The notes below the pieces were generated by a model. The model was not told the origin of the DNA and did not search any database. It was given only the letters and a program-made list of their open reading frames with translations. DNA of 64,000 nt from Sequoia sempervirens. Its lineage: Eukaryota; Streptophyta; Pinopsida; Cupressales; Cupressaceae. Within the stretch, counting starts at the first letter, position 1. The number at the start of each line of letters is the position of its first letter. The position numbers were made by a program, and so were the translations under genes. Positions 46,560-59,590 of this stretch are shown here, in pieces. The stretch spans positions 701,092,217-701,156,216 of the forward strand of contig VDFB02270651.1 of assembly GCA_007258455.2 (NCBI GenBank). The letters are read 5' to 3'.

Positions 46560-48430
46560 AAGTGTGAGTGCCCTATCTTGAGCTCCCTCCTCCTAAGTGG
46601 GTTGGAGATCCCCAAACCCCTCTTGGTCTTGGTGGTGGTCATGGTGGTGGTGGACCCATACTCCCTAGGTTACATTATCCTCCTAATCTAGGCCCTCCTG
46701 ACTGGCTTTGGCTCTATGCCCATGAGGAATAGAGTGGGTCATGTTTATCTCTAGGTGCCTCTCTCTCATATAGAGTCATGTAATATGTAGCCTCATGGGT
46801 GATCCTCCACACCCATGTCATCACCTACTTATTATGTATCCCTATGCTAGCCTCTACCTGTAGCCATCAGGCTCTCTCAACATCCCCCTTTGTGGTAACT
46901 TGGGCTAGCTAAACCTTGACCTATTGTCTATTGGCCCTCTCTACATGTCTCTCTAGAATCACTTAGGACAACTATCCCTATATCTGAGCTAGTTGAGTCC
47001 ATATCCTATCTATCTCTTTCATCACTTGTGTAGTCTATTCGTGTAAGCTATCCCTCTCCATTATTTCTTAATATTTGTCTCCTATATCCCTCTCTAATTG
47101 TCTATGGGCCTTGTCCCTCTCTGATTGTGTAGTAGCCACATATTCCTACATATCCTCCTCCTCTCCTCTCTAAGCCTTAGTCTATTCTTATATGTGTGGT
47201 AGTCCCAAACCACCCATTGGCTCATCCTCTTAGGCCCATCCCTAAACCCTATAACCAAGATCCTCCATGTATCATCCCCATCATGTTGCTACTCTCCTGA
47301 AACCCTTGTAGTTGGTTGTCCTGTTGCATAATCCTCAAGCCTTCACCTCCACTTGTGGTTGGCTACCCCACCCTCTATCTAGGCTCTATAAATCTGATAG
47401 GCCTTTGCTACACCCACCATGTATCATACTTGATCATGGTTCTTGCATTTTCTATGTCAATACTCAAGTCCCATGGTACTAGTATCAATGCCTCTATATT
47501 TATAATAGTTGTGGATATTGTGATCATAGGACCCCAATCAACTACCTCCCTCCATGTCCTAGCAAAAATTGATTCTCCAACAGGTACATTTTTATATTTT
47601 CAAACTATCATCTCAACTTCTCGGGCATGTATCTCTTTATGATATGTATGGTCCTTCGTATCAGGTACTATAACTACCTACAATAAAGTATCTTCGCATC
47701 ATCCTCCCATACCTCGCAATCCCTCCATGGTCTCCATATAAATTTGTCAAGATCATCAATCTTGCATCTCCAGTACCACATATCCCCTAATCATCTATAT
47801 GTCACCATCCCAATATACATGTATACATATAAAATCCCTAGGCCGTGCACTTTGTAGGTCATTAGTCTCATTGCCACCATATGCTCCCATGCTTATATGT
47901 GCAACAAAGTCACCTCACATGCTAGGATCACCCCATATTTGTATACTAGCTGATGCATATCATGGTAAAAGTGGGCAAGGATGCATGGTCCTCAAGCATA
48001 AACCACTCCCTCCTCTAGCATCCTCTTTTGAACTCTCCCCTAGCTAGTGGAGAAGCCTCAAGACCTCCTATTAGGTAGGATCCTGCTAATAATCCCTTCC
48101 ACCACTAATAAAAGTTGGTCAAAGTGACCCATAACTCAACAAAGATCCATCTCTCCATCCTCTATCCATAGGTCATTGATCATGAATACATGGCTCAACA
48201 CACTCTCACCATGGTTAGTGTCATACATCACTCTCTCTCTCTTAGATTGATATCTAAAGAATCCTCCAAAAATCCTCTAGAGTAATAGTTGTCTCACCTA
48301 TAGGTATGAAGGCATTATGATCAATCTGCCATCTCTCAACCAATGTGGTCATATGGATCTATGAGCCCCAATCTTAGACATGTGGGCTACATGCCATAGT
48401 CCTACCACTTCTAGGAACACCCCTTTGTCT
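46560..48430 (-). pseudogene. Tat-C antisense PMD ORF, decayed
   Basis: On the - strand the segment aligns with the Tat-A antisense ORF over most of its length. For example + strand 47650-47900 (CATCCTCCCATACCTCGCAA, ATATGCTCCCATGC) parallels 11575-11790, and 48270-48350 (TCTCACCTATAGGTATGAA) parallels 12165-12235 with residues like (L)VERWQIDHNAF ... IGETT. The C-terminal end (46590-46680) is Gly/Pro-rich. Many stops and frameshifts. Same place and orientation as in Tat-A, so the antisense PMD gene was already in the common ancestor. Confidence 0.78.
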
Positions 48431-49486
48431 CTATCAATTGCTATACTAATTGTATTGTAATGGGGTGTTTCTCTCATAATTACAATAGATCACCCCCATC
48501 CTATATCCATTAGTCACACATCATTATCCTTTGCATAAAAATAAAAAATGTGTATTCATTTAGCTCCGTAGTCTAACCCTGGCCAATTGCATGGCTTTCT
48601 GCTAATTGCAAGTTGTATTTTCACCCATTTGCACAATTCTCCCAATTGTGCCACATTTTCTACCATTAGTGTTGTATTTATAGCCAATTATGTAATCTTA
48701 CCAATTGTGCAATTTTTTGTTCCAATTATGCCACAATTTTTTTGCATTTGCACAACTCTGCTAGGTGCATCACTTTTAGATCGAATGTGTCACATTTCCA
48801 GCCAATTATGCTCTATTACCAAATTTGCAACTTTAGCATCTAATTGCACTATATCTCTAACCATTTATACTACAAGCCAATAGAATCATGTTTATTTCCA
48901 AATACATAGCATTGAGCCATTTGTGCAACACTTTTTCCAACTTCCCTGCATTGCACCATATACTTGACTTTGGCCCAAAATTTTTCTTTTGGTTCAAGCT
49001 AGTTCTACCCTCCATTAATGCTACTAGAACTACCCATTATGTTCCTAAGATTTAGTAGTCATCAGTGGTCCTATGTGAACTATTCATTCAAATGCTCGGA
49101 CTCACTCTGTAGACCTCAAAATGCCCACCATCTCATCTGTTGCTTTGCTCTAGAGTGCTCTAGAGGCTTTGGATCTCTAAGTGCATGAAAGTGAAAATGA
49201 GCCCTTTTGGCCTTCCCAACCCTATTTGTATCCCTTTTGTCCCTAACATTTAATCCCCAATCCATTTCATTTTTTTTTTCCTAGCCTAATATCTTTTTCT
49301 AGCCTTTTGTTAGTCTTATTTTGAGTTTCCTAGCCTATCCTTCTTGTCATGGGCCATAACAAAAAATTATTTTTTCTGGTTATTCTCTCAAGGGGGCATC
49401 ATATCTCTATCCCATGGTCCATTGGGACACACTAGGGCATATCATCGAACTTTTTTCTTTGAAACAATGCTATAAACACATTGTCT
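48431..49486 (+). repeat. Tat-C 3' noncoding region with CCAATTGTGC repeats
   Basis: From about 48575 to 48960, some 12-14 units around (C)CAATT(G/A)TGC(A/C)(A/C) spaced about 25 bp. It occupies the place of the GCGCTACRA array of Tat-A, between the antisense ORF and the PPT, but has a different sequence. The remaining 500 bp hold nothing recognisable. Confidence 0.7.
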
Positions 49487-49488
49487 CA

Positions 49489-49503
49489 AAGAGGGGTAAA
49501 ATA
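49489..49503 (+). promoter_or_regulatory. Polypurine tract of Tat-C
   Basis: CAAAGAGGGGTAAAA, one change from that of Tat-A, directly before the LTR start. Confidence 0.8.
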
Positions 49504-50190
49504 TAGACATCTAAAAATGAGTAATGCATTTTCATTATATCATTTCATCATCACCCTTATCATTTCTTCTATCTATAATTAATTAAATAATTTTAATTAT
49601 TTTTAACATTTCTTTCTTTTAATATTAATTCATCACTTATCATTTTCCCTCCAATATTAATTAAAATCAAATTTCAAATTTATCTTTTCCTCTATAATTA
49701 AATGATTTAAAAAATATTTAACTAGGTAACACTCCTCTTTTAAATAAATTAGAATAAATTATTTAAATTACATTTTTTGGACTCTAAAATAAATAAATAT
49801 TTATTTCTTCCACTATCATTTTGAATTAAATAAGTCTATTTATTAAATTCTTCTAACTTTCCCTCCATCAAATTCAAATTTAGGTCTTACCCTGTCTTGA
49901 ATTTTCTTATCCATTGATCTTACAAATTAATCTCCATCATTGATCAAATATCAAGTGAAGCATATAAATAAGAAGATTTCATTTCATTCAAACTCCCTAG
50001 CACTCTTATGATAAATTCTTAGCATTATCAAGCATTATCAAGTATTTATCATTATCATTGTTAAGTATAGGTCTTTCAACATTTTATCATATCATTATTT
50101 GTTATTTCATATTATTTTACTTTGAACAGTAACAAACAATAGAGAAAATCAAGATCTTAGGTAAGATGACTTTGGTTATTATCTAAATTC
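49504..50190 (+). mobile_element. 3' LTR of Tat-C (right end uncertain)
   Basis: Starts TATAGACATCTAAAAATG, aligning with TGTATACACCTAAAAATG of Tat-A. TATA box CATATAAATAAG at 49961-49972. The right end is a guess; I could not find a clear ...CA terminus. Confidence 0.6.
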
Positions 50191-51389
50191 CATATTTCGA
50201 GCCAGTATATTAAATTATATATATATATTTGCTAAGTTGTAGCTAGGGTTGTATCATTATATTAATAAAAAAAGAGAGGTACACCATTTTTTACTCCAAA
50301 ATTTGAACCATACTGGCTTCATAACCAAGAAGCTATTACATGTGTCTCATTGGAAAAATCGAGCATCAAAACCTTAAGACATATATACTATTTGAAGCAT
50401 ATCTAATATTTTAAAAATTACAAAAAAAATCTTCAACCACCACTATCACTATTAAGCACTCACAATAGGCATACATCAAAGTCACAAAGTCATTCCAAGT
50501 TATAAATAGATTCTAGATTATAAAAACTCTTCAAGAATTGGCATCCCTTCGATGCAAGCACTTAGTGGTGCATCAAAGTTTTAGATCTGAAGTTGAGGAA
50601 GGGGAGCCACTCCACTATTGCCACCTCTTCTAACACCAAGAGAATATCTTTTGGTCATGACACACCCATGCTAAACCTTGTCACTCATAGAACTTCATCC
50701 AAACCTCATAGATGCCACTTTTTGAAGAGAGTGTGGGAAATAATTCTTACCACTTCTTTCGGCTCCCCCAAGTTGAGGAGCGACACAATGAAGCAAGCTG
50801 ATATGTCTGTGTTCACCTTAGATCTAAATTCATCTTCCATGAAGTCTGCTCCCAGTATCCATTTGACTGTTTTTAATGTTTGACCACAATGCTTTTTAAA
50901 AATTACTTTCAATTGCTATCCAAGATTTCTCCTATAAATTCCTTTTGACAACATGGGCTTGTTAAGCACATAGTGGTTTCCATGTTCAACAAGCCACCAA
51001 AGAGACCACAACCTTTTTGTGTGCTTTCCATTTGTTTGAGATGATTTGATATATTTTGTAGCTTGGTTGGTATCACATTTTGCATGGTAGAAATTTTTTT
51101 CTTGAGATCACCTTTCATCTTAGCATAAGTCCTCACATTCCATCATTATAATACTACATTGCCACCACCTCACTACTATAAACATTCACCATATGGCCTC
51201 AAATTTGTACCAAACTCCCATTTGTCAATGTACCTAGGTGAGGATTTTGCTCTATAATACACCTTAAATGATCATAATCTCATATTCTACTATTGCTCAT
51301 GGGATGTGCGCCAATCACTACATTTTATAATTTATTTGATTCTTTGTTTCCTTCCCTATAAATATAGAAAATTTTAAACTCTTTGAGAC
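50191..51389. other. Unassigned stretch between Tat-C LTR and LINE
   Basis: No recognised motif. On the - strand two open stretches (50912-50706 and 51136-50909) give non-repetitive residues (KTVKWILGADFMEDEF; SNHLKQMESTQKGCG) that are possibly a degenerate LINE tail or a host gene fragment. It also holds the junction between the two elements. Confidence 0.3.
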
Positions 51390-51399
51390 TATCTAGGAG

Positions 51400-51779
51400 G
51401 CCCAAAATTTCCTCTAAAAGGTTGTTTCATCTCTAATTTAATAACTAATGTTTGATTAAGCATTGATGATGATAAGGGAGTTGCCTTTGATTTCTAACCT
51501 TTTGAACCCCCTCTTAACACCTTCCTTTAGACCAAGACATGTTGCATTCATCTCAGCCTCGTTGTTTATCTCAGTTGACAATGGGAAATTCATTCCTTAA
51601 ATAGTATCTCCTTTGTTATTCCTGAAAATGCAACTAACCTTGAATGGGTTTGAGTTTCCCTAGGAGGCCCCATCAAAGATAATTTTTATCCATCCTTCCT
51701 CAGGAGGGTGGAAAGTAGTTTATTCTATAAGAGTCATTTAAGTTTGAACACTAAAGGCCACATTAATTGGGTGAAATTC
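51400..51779 (-). pseudogene. LINE RNase H domain
   Basis: On the - strand PPEEGWIKIIFDGAS, then CIFRNNKGDTI and STEINNEAEMNATCLGLKEG, the DG(A/S)xxG and E/A-E-A helix motifs of plant LINE RNase H. One stop after GDTI. Confidence 0.8.
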
Positions 51780-53340
51780 AGTTAGATTTGTGAAAAACAC
51801 TCAAGAAACAAGATCAAACAACAAACGAGAACACCTTCAATGCACAAGAATTGCAAAAAAATATTTTCTATTTCCCAACAAGAAAGAACTTACATAACGG
51901 AAGCTTCAAGAGTAATAATGAACTTCAAGAGTAATAATGAACCTCATGAGTGATAATAAAATGAAGGAGAGTGCTTACAAGCACGAATCCTAAACGAAAA
52001 TGGATTAGATCCTAACAAGTGTTAACATCACATGTGATGAGATAGAATGATCTAATAATAGCTCAAACTAATAAAATATAAAAGCACTCCTAATTTTTAG
52101 ATGAAGTGCATGAAGTGAAATTAGACTAATAATCAATTGAAAATTAATTATTAACTAATGAATGAATACTCTAACTCCCCCCCTTAAGTGAAAACTTAGG
52201 GAGTAGCTAAAAATCCTAAAAAGTGAAAGCGTAAAAAGAAAAGAATGCAAGAATGCATCCCATAAAACAAGGTATGATGAGGTACCCATATACAAATAAT
52301 CTAATCTCTCACAACTGGAGAAAAGGAAAAAACCTCATGAGAAAAATTCCTATCCTAAAGAGAAATGTGAATGAAGGACTAAGAAGCCTCCAAAATAATG
52401 TCCCAAAAATAATAGGAACATGAAGAACATCATTGAAGCATAAAGAAGTTGTAGACAATTGTTGAATGATGGCTTATATAGTGCTAAAATGAAGAACCTC
52501 CTCTAAAATAGATGATGATTAGGATCAAGAAGACAAGAATTTGAATGAGTTCCCCCAACAACCCCACTCGAATCAAATGGAAAACAAAGAAAAACATCTA
52601 GAAATCAAAGATACAAATGGCACATGAATTTCCACAAGGGACCCCAATGACTCTACTCAACCATACAAGATGCAAATAAAAAATATAGGTACCAATAGTC
52701 TAAAGAACATTGATCAAGTGAAAAATGGAAGGTCACCTCCATAAATAGGAATCTAAGAGTGTCTATATGGTAAATGCTCCATCTCACCTAAATTCATGGT
52801 TAACCAACTGTTGCATCTACCTAGTGCATAGGAACAAATACTGAATAGATAGATCACTCCAAAATGAAACCAATGAAGCATTAGCACCAATAGTAGAAAC
52901 CCACCCATAATGCAAAAATGGGAGAGCTAAGATAGGTCCACTAAAACTATGTCACCAAGAAGTGCATGAAGGAGAACCAAGAACATTTGAACGTGCACAT
53001 GAAAGTACACACAACTAAAAAAGGGTGTGCAAACAAGGCACACACACATAAGGCAAGAATCACTAGTATTTGTTGTTGTAATGTAAGGAAACTCACTTGA
53101 AAAAGGTGTGATTGGAAAATAAAGGAACTGCACAATCCCCCATAACATTTTATAACATAGTGCGAGTATAAAAGGAACAAAAAGGTGCAATAAACCTCAA
53201 AAAGCAAGTATAACAATGGCACTTTATCTCAATGCATTTATCAAAGAGAAAGTTATTACGAAACATGTCTACAATTCCCAAACATGAAAAATGCTAGAAA
53301 TACATGTAGAACAACCAAAAAAAAGTCATCCCACATAAAA
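51780..53340 (-). mobile_element. Insertion in the LINE, probably the 3' end of a copia-like element
   Basis: The LINE reading is continuous up to about 53340 and from 51779, with unrelated sequence between. Read on the - strand, a tract CACTTAAGGGGGGGAG (52175-52190) precedes TTAGAGTATTC, and about 394 bp later comes TCTAAC (51781-51786): a PPT followed by an LTR with TTAGA/TCTAA ends, as in plant copia elements. No copia protein motif is visible in 52190-53340, so it is truncated or non-autonomous. Direct repeats CTTCAAGAGTAATAATGAAC are at 51905-51950. Confidence 0.45.
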
Positions 53341-56300
53341 CAAAAGTTTCTAGGAGTTAGTGGCTATGAATATGTGTTTGTTTCATTCTTTCCATGTTTC
53401 CCACATGATGATAGAGGGGATGGTGATCTAAAGACCAAAAATGATTGATCTATTGTACAAAATCTACTCGGAACTAAACAACTTTTTAATATCATCTAGA
53501 AGTGGGATTTTCCATTTTAGATTTCCCATGATGAAGGCCCAACAATCTCTAGCTAGGGGGCAGTTGAGAAATAGATGGTTGGTTGTCCCTTCACTTTTCT
53601 TACATAGGACACATCTTTTTGGCTCTGTAACCCACAACTTTTGATCGCCTATTACTATTTTTTTTGTATGGCTACCCATGTAAAAAGACTTACTTTTGAT
53701 AGGAAAAATTTTCTAGAACAAGGAGTCTAGAGTCACTCCTCTTGTTTTACTATATTTTTTAGCACCAAGTAGCCTAACCTAACACTATAGCAAATTTTTT
53801 TTTTTTTGTATTCCATTTTATTTCATTTTTTTTTATCCTTGATGAAAATATTTCTCTTCTTCAACTCATTTTCTAGGCGCCTTATTTGATTTTGATCACA
53901 TTTTAGAAATTCAAGGGATTGCCACTTCTATTTTATTCTCCCATCTTCCATGCATGGTTCCAAATAGTCTCGCACCTTTGTGCCTTATCTATCTTTAAGG
54001 ATCCCTTTGATTTCCTCTAAATCTTAAGATTTTGATAGAGCATGAGCTCCATCCCATGAGTCTTCCCAAAAATTCAGTTTCTTACCATCCTTTATGTCCC
54101 AAGTACAACTATTCCTTATAAATTTCCTACATTCCAACATGAAATTCTATATTACAAACCCTTTGTGGGGTTTATCATTGTTATAATCCAATTAGGGTTC
54201 AAGGAGTCCAAGTACTTGTTATGGAGAATCCTTACCCATTTAGCTTGGGGGTCAGATCTCAATTAAGTGTTTCCCAACTTCTTGGTCCCATAACACCGAC
54301 CTATTATTATCCTTGAACCCCTGCCAAAAGAAGTTCCACATCCTTTTCTCCACTTTATCCAAAGATTTTTGCTAACATCTTTAGGTTGAAAATTGTGTAG
54401 ATTGAAAGAGACATGATCACAAATTTTAACATCTTGATTCTCCCCATTGAAGACAACCATTTTCCCTTCCATGATTCTAGCCTATTTTTGCAACATTGGG
54501 CCTAGGATTTTTAGAGGCTATTTTTGTAGGCCTCGATAATGAGTAGTATCCCAAGGTGTTATCCTTGAGGAGTTTGTTGGTTTTCAAGCCCAAGATTGAT
54601 GTAATCTCTCTCTATTTCCTAATGGTTGTATAAAAAAATAAGACCTCAGATTTGTTCCAATTATACTTTTGTCCAGAGGCCATGCAATAATTCTCCAATG
54701 TTTTCTTCATTGTTATTTCTTCATTTTGCATGGCCACACCAAATAGTAGTGTATCATCTACAAATTGTTGATGAGTGATTGGATCCACATTTGGGGCCAC
54801 ACTTAAACCCTTCCAATATTTGCTTATTCTTTCCCTCTGAATGAGGTGGCCTAGTGCTTCATCCATAATGATGTAAAAAGGGTTACATTGGTTCCCCTTT
54901 CCTTAGTCCATTAGATGAGATGAAGAATCCATGGGGTATTATATTCACCAAAATAGAAAAGTGAGGTGTGCTAATACAACTATGCACCTAGTTACACCAT
55001 TGAACCCTAAATGCCAACTTCTCCAGTTCCTTGATGAGAAATTATTTTTTCATCTAGTCATACACCTTACAAATGTACAACTCTACTATCATCCTTTCCA
55101 ATTTTATTTTTCTTATGGAATGTATGGCCTCATTTTCTATTATGATACCTTCTATAATTGATCTGCTTAGGGTAAAAATACTCTATTCATCTAAGATGAT
55201 TTGTGGCAGTAGTCCCTTCAATCTATTCACTATGGTTTTGTTGCAATCCTATAGATAGCATTATAGATTGATATTGTCCTATAGTCTTCCATGTTGAAAA
55301 ATTACTCTTTCTTGGGAATGAGGACCAAGAAGGTGTTGTTTCAATCTTTTAGAATTATTGATTTTCTAGGTACATCCTCAATCACCTGATGGATTTCTTG
55401 ACCAACAATGTGCAATTTTTTTTAAAAAATCATGTTGGAAAGCCATCCAAAATTGAGGCTTTATCTCCATCTAGTTGGAAGGTAAATTTACTTACCTCTT
55501 TAGACACCAAGCCCCATAGTTCATTGTTCTACTCAACCATGATAATGTTCGAGATTGAACTCAACAGTTCCTCTTGATGCCCTTCATCTACTATCAAATT
55601 GTAGTTAAGGAGAGTTTTGAAATATCTAACCGAGTCTCTACCAATATCCTTTGATTCCTTACATTTTTATCTTTCTTCGTTAGTGATGTTTATTATCCTA
55701 TTTAAAGAATGTTCAAATTTTGTGATTGTGTGAAAATATTTCATGTCCCTATCACCTTCTTTCAACTAATTCTCCTTGGATCTTTGGCACAAGAATATTT
55801 ATTCTCTCTATAACATCTTTAAATATTTAATTTTAAGTTCCTTATCATTTATTTAAGTGTCTTGGTACATCCCTTCCTTGAACACCTTCTCATTTAATGT
55901 TGCTAGTTCTACCTCTAATACTTCTTTCTTCTCAAATATGTTTTTGAAGTGTGACTTTTTCCATTCCTTTAGTTTTATCTTATGAAGGAGAATCTATTAA
56001 AAACTCTGAAGGATTTTGATCCTTTCACATAGGGTTCCTTCTTCCAAAATTCCATCATCTTTTCCTCCAAGTCATTATCCCCGAGCCACATTTTATTGAA
56101 CTAGAAGGGGTTGCGTAAAGGCTTGAGATCTAGGGTGAAGGAGAGCTACACTAGAGAGTTTTTTAGATTCACTTGATGCCAAGATTTCCTCTTTCCCACT
56201 TAAATTAGTTTTCAACCAATCACCTCCCAACAAGAATATTTATAGTATTTTAGCTATGAAGTGAGTGTCCCTTCATGTATTTGACCATGTGAATACTCCA

Positions 56301-56838
56301 TTTCTTGTCTTCATTTCCATTAAAGAATTACCTTGTATGAAATCTTGGAAATCACTTAAAGATCCATCACTTATGGGAATAACTCCTTTATTCTCCTCCT
56401 TATTGAGTATCACATTAAAATATCCACCTATAAAATATATCTCATCATGTAGTTTCTAGAAACTTACAAAACATTGAGACCAAACTTCTTCCTCTAGACT
56501 GCCCCGATCAGACCATAAATGTTGACTAGGTAAAAAACCACATTTTGTGGATGAAATATTATTTTGCACAACTACCACTCTTTTCTCTGCTGGATTGCTT
56601 CCATTGATACCTTAAAGGGATCACATAGGATTCATAACCCTCCCAACACCCCATGTATAGGAGAAAATACTCTTGGCCACTTCTTCCACTTACCTAATAT
56701 ATTTTTCTCGCCTCTTCCTCTAATAGCTTTGTTTCTTGAAGTAAAACTACATGAGATTTGCTCAAGTCAATTTGGTGCTTAAGCATGCACCTTTTTTCAA
56801 GGGAATTTAGGCCTCTAACATTCCACATTAGGAGAATC
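53341..56838 (-). pseudogene. LINE ORF2: endonuclease and reverse transcriptase
   Basis: On the - strand: endonuclease start MILLMWNVRGLNSLEKR and VVLLQETKL (56838-56740), (L)VNIYG near 56530; RT segments NGLRKGNQCNPFYIIMDEAL near 54880 and the catalytic FVDDTLLFG near 54745; C-terminal zinc motif CVLCKKSEGTTNHLFLNC (53620-53567), then (I)PSIIMWETWKE at about 53420. Translation changes frame several times and has many stops. Confidence 0.88.
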
Positions 56839-57399
56839 ATAGCTCTCTGAGAAGAAAGCCACCCTTCCTGAACCTCAACTTTCTCTAACCTTTTGTATTT
56901 CTTGCAATTTCCAATCTTGCTCTATTTGAATTTATTCCCCTTCCCCCCTTTTATCCCATTTTTGGTTTTTTCAACTTTGATTCTATTTGTTTTAGTAGCC
57001 TTTCCTATAGGTAATTTATTCCATCTTCATCACTTTTAATCTCACCTTCATCTTTAAATGGAACAACTTCACGTTGACCTTCCATTTCTTTTCCTTTGCT
57101 TGCCACTTTGTTTATGGAAATATTTGTTTACTTGAGTGGTAGTACTTTGTCTGATGCTACCTCTTCTCTTTTTATTCTCTCTCATTTGGGACCTTTATTT
57201 CCAATCCCTATTTTGATTCCTTAGAGAAATCCAAAAAATATTGGGATAGTAGTTTGACTGAATCTTCATTCTTTCCTTCTACTCCTCCCATGACCATTTC
57301 CTTTGTATTTCCCAAACCCCCATTATAGTTTCTAAAGATGTCATATTATTAGCTTCTATAGGAATTTATTGTTCATGATTCCCTCTTCTTCACACATTA

Positions 57400-57686
57400 G
57401 CCTATTATCCTTCTACTTTAGGTAGCCTTCCATTAAATGGTCATGGGATAGGCATGACTGGCACCACCAAGATTAGATATCCTTTTCCACATTTTATCTC
57501 CAAACCCTAGTTTCTAATATGATCTTGATCTCGCTTGGGATGTGATCATTGAATGCCACTTTTACATATATCCTCACATAGATTTTGAAATCACCTTTTT
57601 TGATCTTGTTATCTACCCTTATGAAGGATCCCAATATATTTCCTATTTCTTCCAAGGTTTCATGATCTAAGTATTCCTGTGGTAGG
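57400..57686 (-). pseudogene. LINE ORF1 fragment
   Basis: On the - strand LPQEYLDHETLEEIGNILGS, then FIRVDN and IYVRIYVKVAFNDHIPSEI, then CQSCLSHDHLMEG, a zinc knuckle that has lost its last Cys (Tyr instead). Typical of plant L1 ORF1 nucleic-acid binding proteins. Cut at 57686 by GL-4. Confidence 0.78.
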
Positions 57687-59590
57687 TGTTGTGAAAGTTT
57701 TGCACACGCCCCACTGAGGGTGGGGACCCTCTTTTCTTATCTTCCTTTGTTTTCTTGTTTTCTTTGGGGTCCTGACCTTTTCCCCTTAAGGGATAGGTCC
57801 CTCGGTCTTGATTTTGTTCCACCCTGGTACTTGAGGTCTTATCTACACTTAAGGTGTCTTATTGCAACATCATGATGACATGCTTGCTCTTGGAAGGACA
57901 ACCTCACTCTGAAATTTTAACTTAGAGGCAAAATTGGCCAAGTGTGGGGAAAGTTCGGTAAATCTGAGGTAGCTCGAATTACTCGAACCTTCATCCAACC
58001 AGAGAATTCAAGCTCCCTTAGATTTTTCGAGTCTGAGACCATATCGAATCCCCAAACTTTTAAACATCATTTCAAAGCATTTATTGCGAGTGCCAAAAAA
58101 GGGGATATAAGTAAATCTTGTGATGTATTTTGAGTCATTCTACATATTGTGTGTTCGAGTTGGAGAAGAGGCTTGTGATCATCTTGTGATTTGCTAAATT
58201 CTAAGGTGAGGGTGGTCATTCTTGTGAGGTTGTTGTCAAATTTCAAGCCTTCATTGGATTCCCTTTCTTTGTGCACCATTTCAAGATAGGGTTTTCCTTT
58301 GTGCTTTTGATTGAGTTTTCTTTGTATTTATTTTCCCTACCTTGAGTTTAATAAAACTTCTTGCTGAGTATGTATTGTTTTACATTTGGATTTTGAAAAT
58401 TCAGGTGTGATCGTTTTGGGCATATCATTTGGGTTTCTTGTTTCTTTAGGTATGCATTCGGGGGGGATTTGGTTGATTGACTTTGATTTGAGTAGGGTGG
58501 AATTCTAGGGTTTATGAAATATTTATGATGTATCCTCTTTGTTGCATTTTCATGATAACAATGGGATCAAAGGGGTTTCCCTATTTAAATTCAATGTGGA
58601 ACCCTAATTTCTTGAAAACCCTAACTAGGGATTGTGAATTCGATGAATGGAGTAAAAGGCGTTAAGGGATTTTGGGAAAAATGTTTAACTTGAATTATCT
58701 TAGGAAGGCCATGTTGATTTAGCTGTTGAAATGATCATAATCCATCTTCATAACGTGAAACAAATTCAATACTTAGTAAATTTTGGGATTGAGCGAAATA
58801 CTCAAAAATTCTAAGGTAGCTCAAATTTTCTGAGCATTAATCCACTTAAAAAATCCGAGCCCCCTTGGATATTTTGGATCCTTTGCACTTTCAAAATCCC
58901 AATGTCTGCAGTAATAAAAGTTGACACTTACAAAGTTTCAAGCTGACTTGTCCTCAGAAATTCTGAGGTAGCTCGGATTTTCTGAGCTCTAATCCGCTTA
59001 GAGAATTCAAGCCTCTTGGGAATTTTTGAATATCTTTAACCTTCAAGTATCTGATGTGTGTGATGAATTGAGCCTTGATGGAAATGATGTGTTATGTTAT
59101 CTCAAAGTGGTTAATGTTCACATGTACTTGATTATCTCTAAGGGTTCCTATCTCATGAAGATTCCTTATAATTGCAAGTTTAAAGGTGCATATTTTGTGG
59201 ACCCTCAGGAAATTCAAGCTCCCTTGGATTACCCGAGATCAGGTCTAGCCAGAAATTTTGAGCTCCCTTGGATTTTTCAACCTTTCTATATTGGCTTAAA
59301 ATTTCAAATATTAATGATAATTAAGTTTGCATATGGGGTTACATGGTATGTATTGTTGGATATTGATTAATTTGAATGAGATTCACTTACATGTCTTTGT
59401 ATAACCTGATAATGAGATCTCATGGAGTGAGTTGTCTAGTTTACATTACCATTCAGGGTTCATATTGATATTATAATTTGCATTTAATGAGGTCATTTAT
59501 CATGTATTGAAAAATATTATTGGAAGAATGGCATGTATTAATAAGTTGTATTATTATCTGCATATGGGTGATTATGGTTTTCTCTAACAG
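57687..59590 (+). other. Left part of GL-4 with ~90-bp CTGAGGTAGCTC repeats
   Basis: Four degenerate copies (about 57950, 58800, 58960, 59200) of a unit like TTCTGAGGTAGCTC(G/A)(A/G)ATT ... ATTCAAGC(T/C)C(C)CTTGG ... TTTTTGA. The repeat differs from that of GL-2. An acceptor-like TTTTCTCTAACAG ends at 59590. No coding region is supported; the open frame 59026-59370 lies in repeat-containing sequence. Confidence 0.6.

Larger units (their letters stand above)
32015..50190 (+). mobile_element. Tat-C: old, degenerate Tat-lineage element, interrupted twice
   Basis: Remains of gag-pol, then RT, RNase H, second RNase H, integrase, spacer, antisense PMD remnant, a repeat array, PPT and 3' LTR, in the same order as Tat-A but far more decayed. 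The left part was cut off by the GL element ending at 32014. It is split by a solo LTR (32648-33511) and by GL-3 (35554-43267). The right LTR end is uncertain. Confidence 0.85.
51390..57686 (-). mobile_element. L1-type LINE with RNase H, 5' end outside, interrupted
   Basis: In - strand order: ORF1 fragment (57686-57400), endonuclease from 56838, RT (about 55700-54560), C-terminal zinc motif (53680-53464), then an inserted copia-like piece (51780-53340), then RNase H (51780-51400). ORF1 is cut at 57686 by GL-4, so the 5' end lies to the right beyond it. Plant L1 elements with a C-terminal RNase H are well known. No poly(A) end was located. Heavily mutated. Confidence 0.82.
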
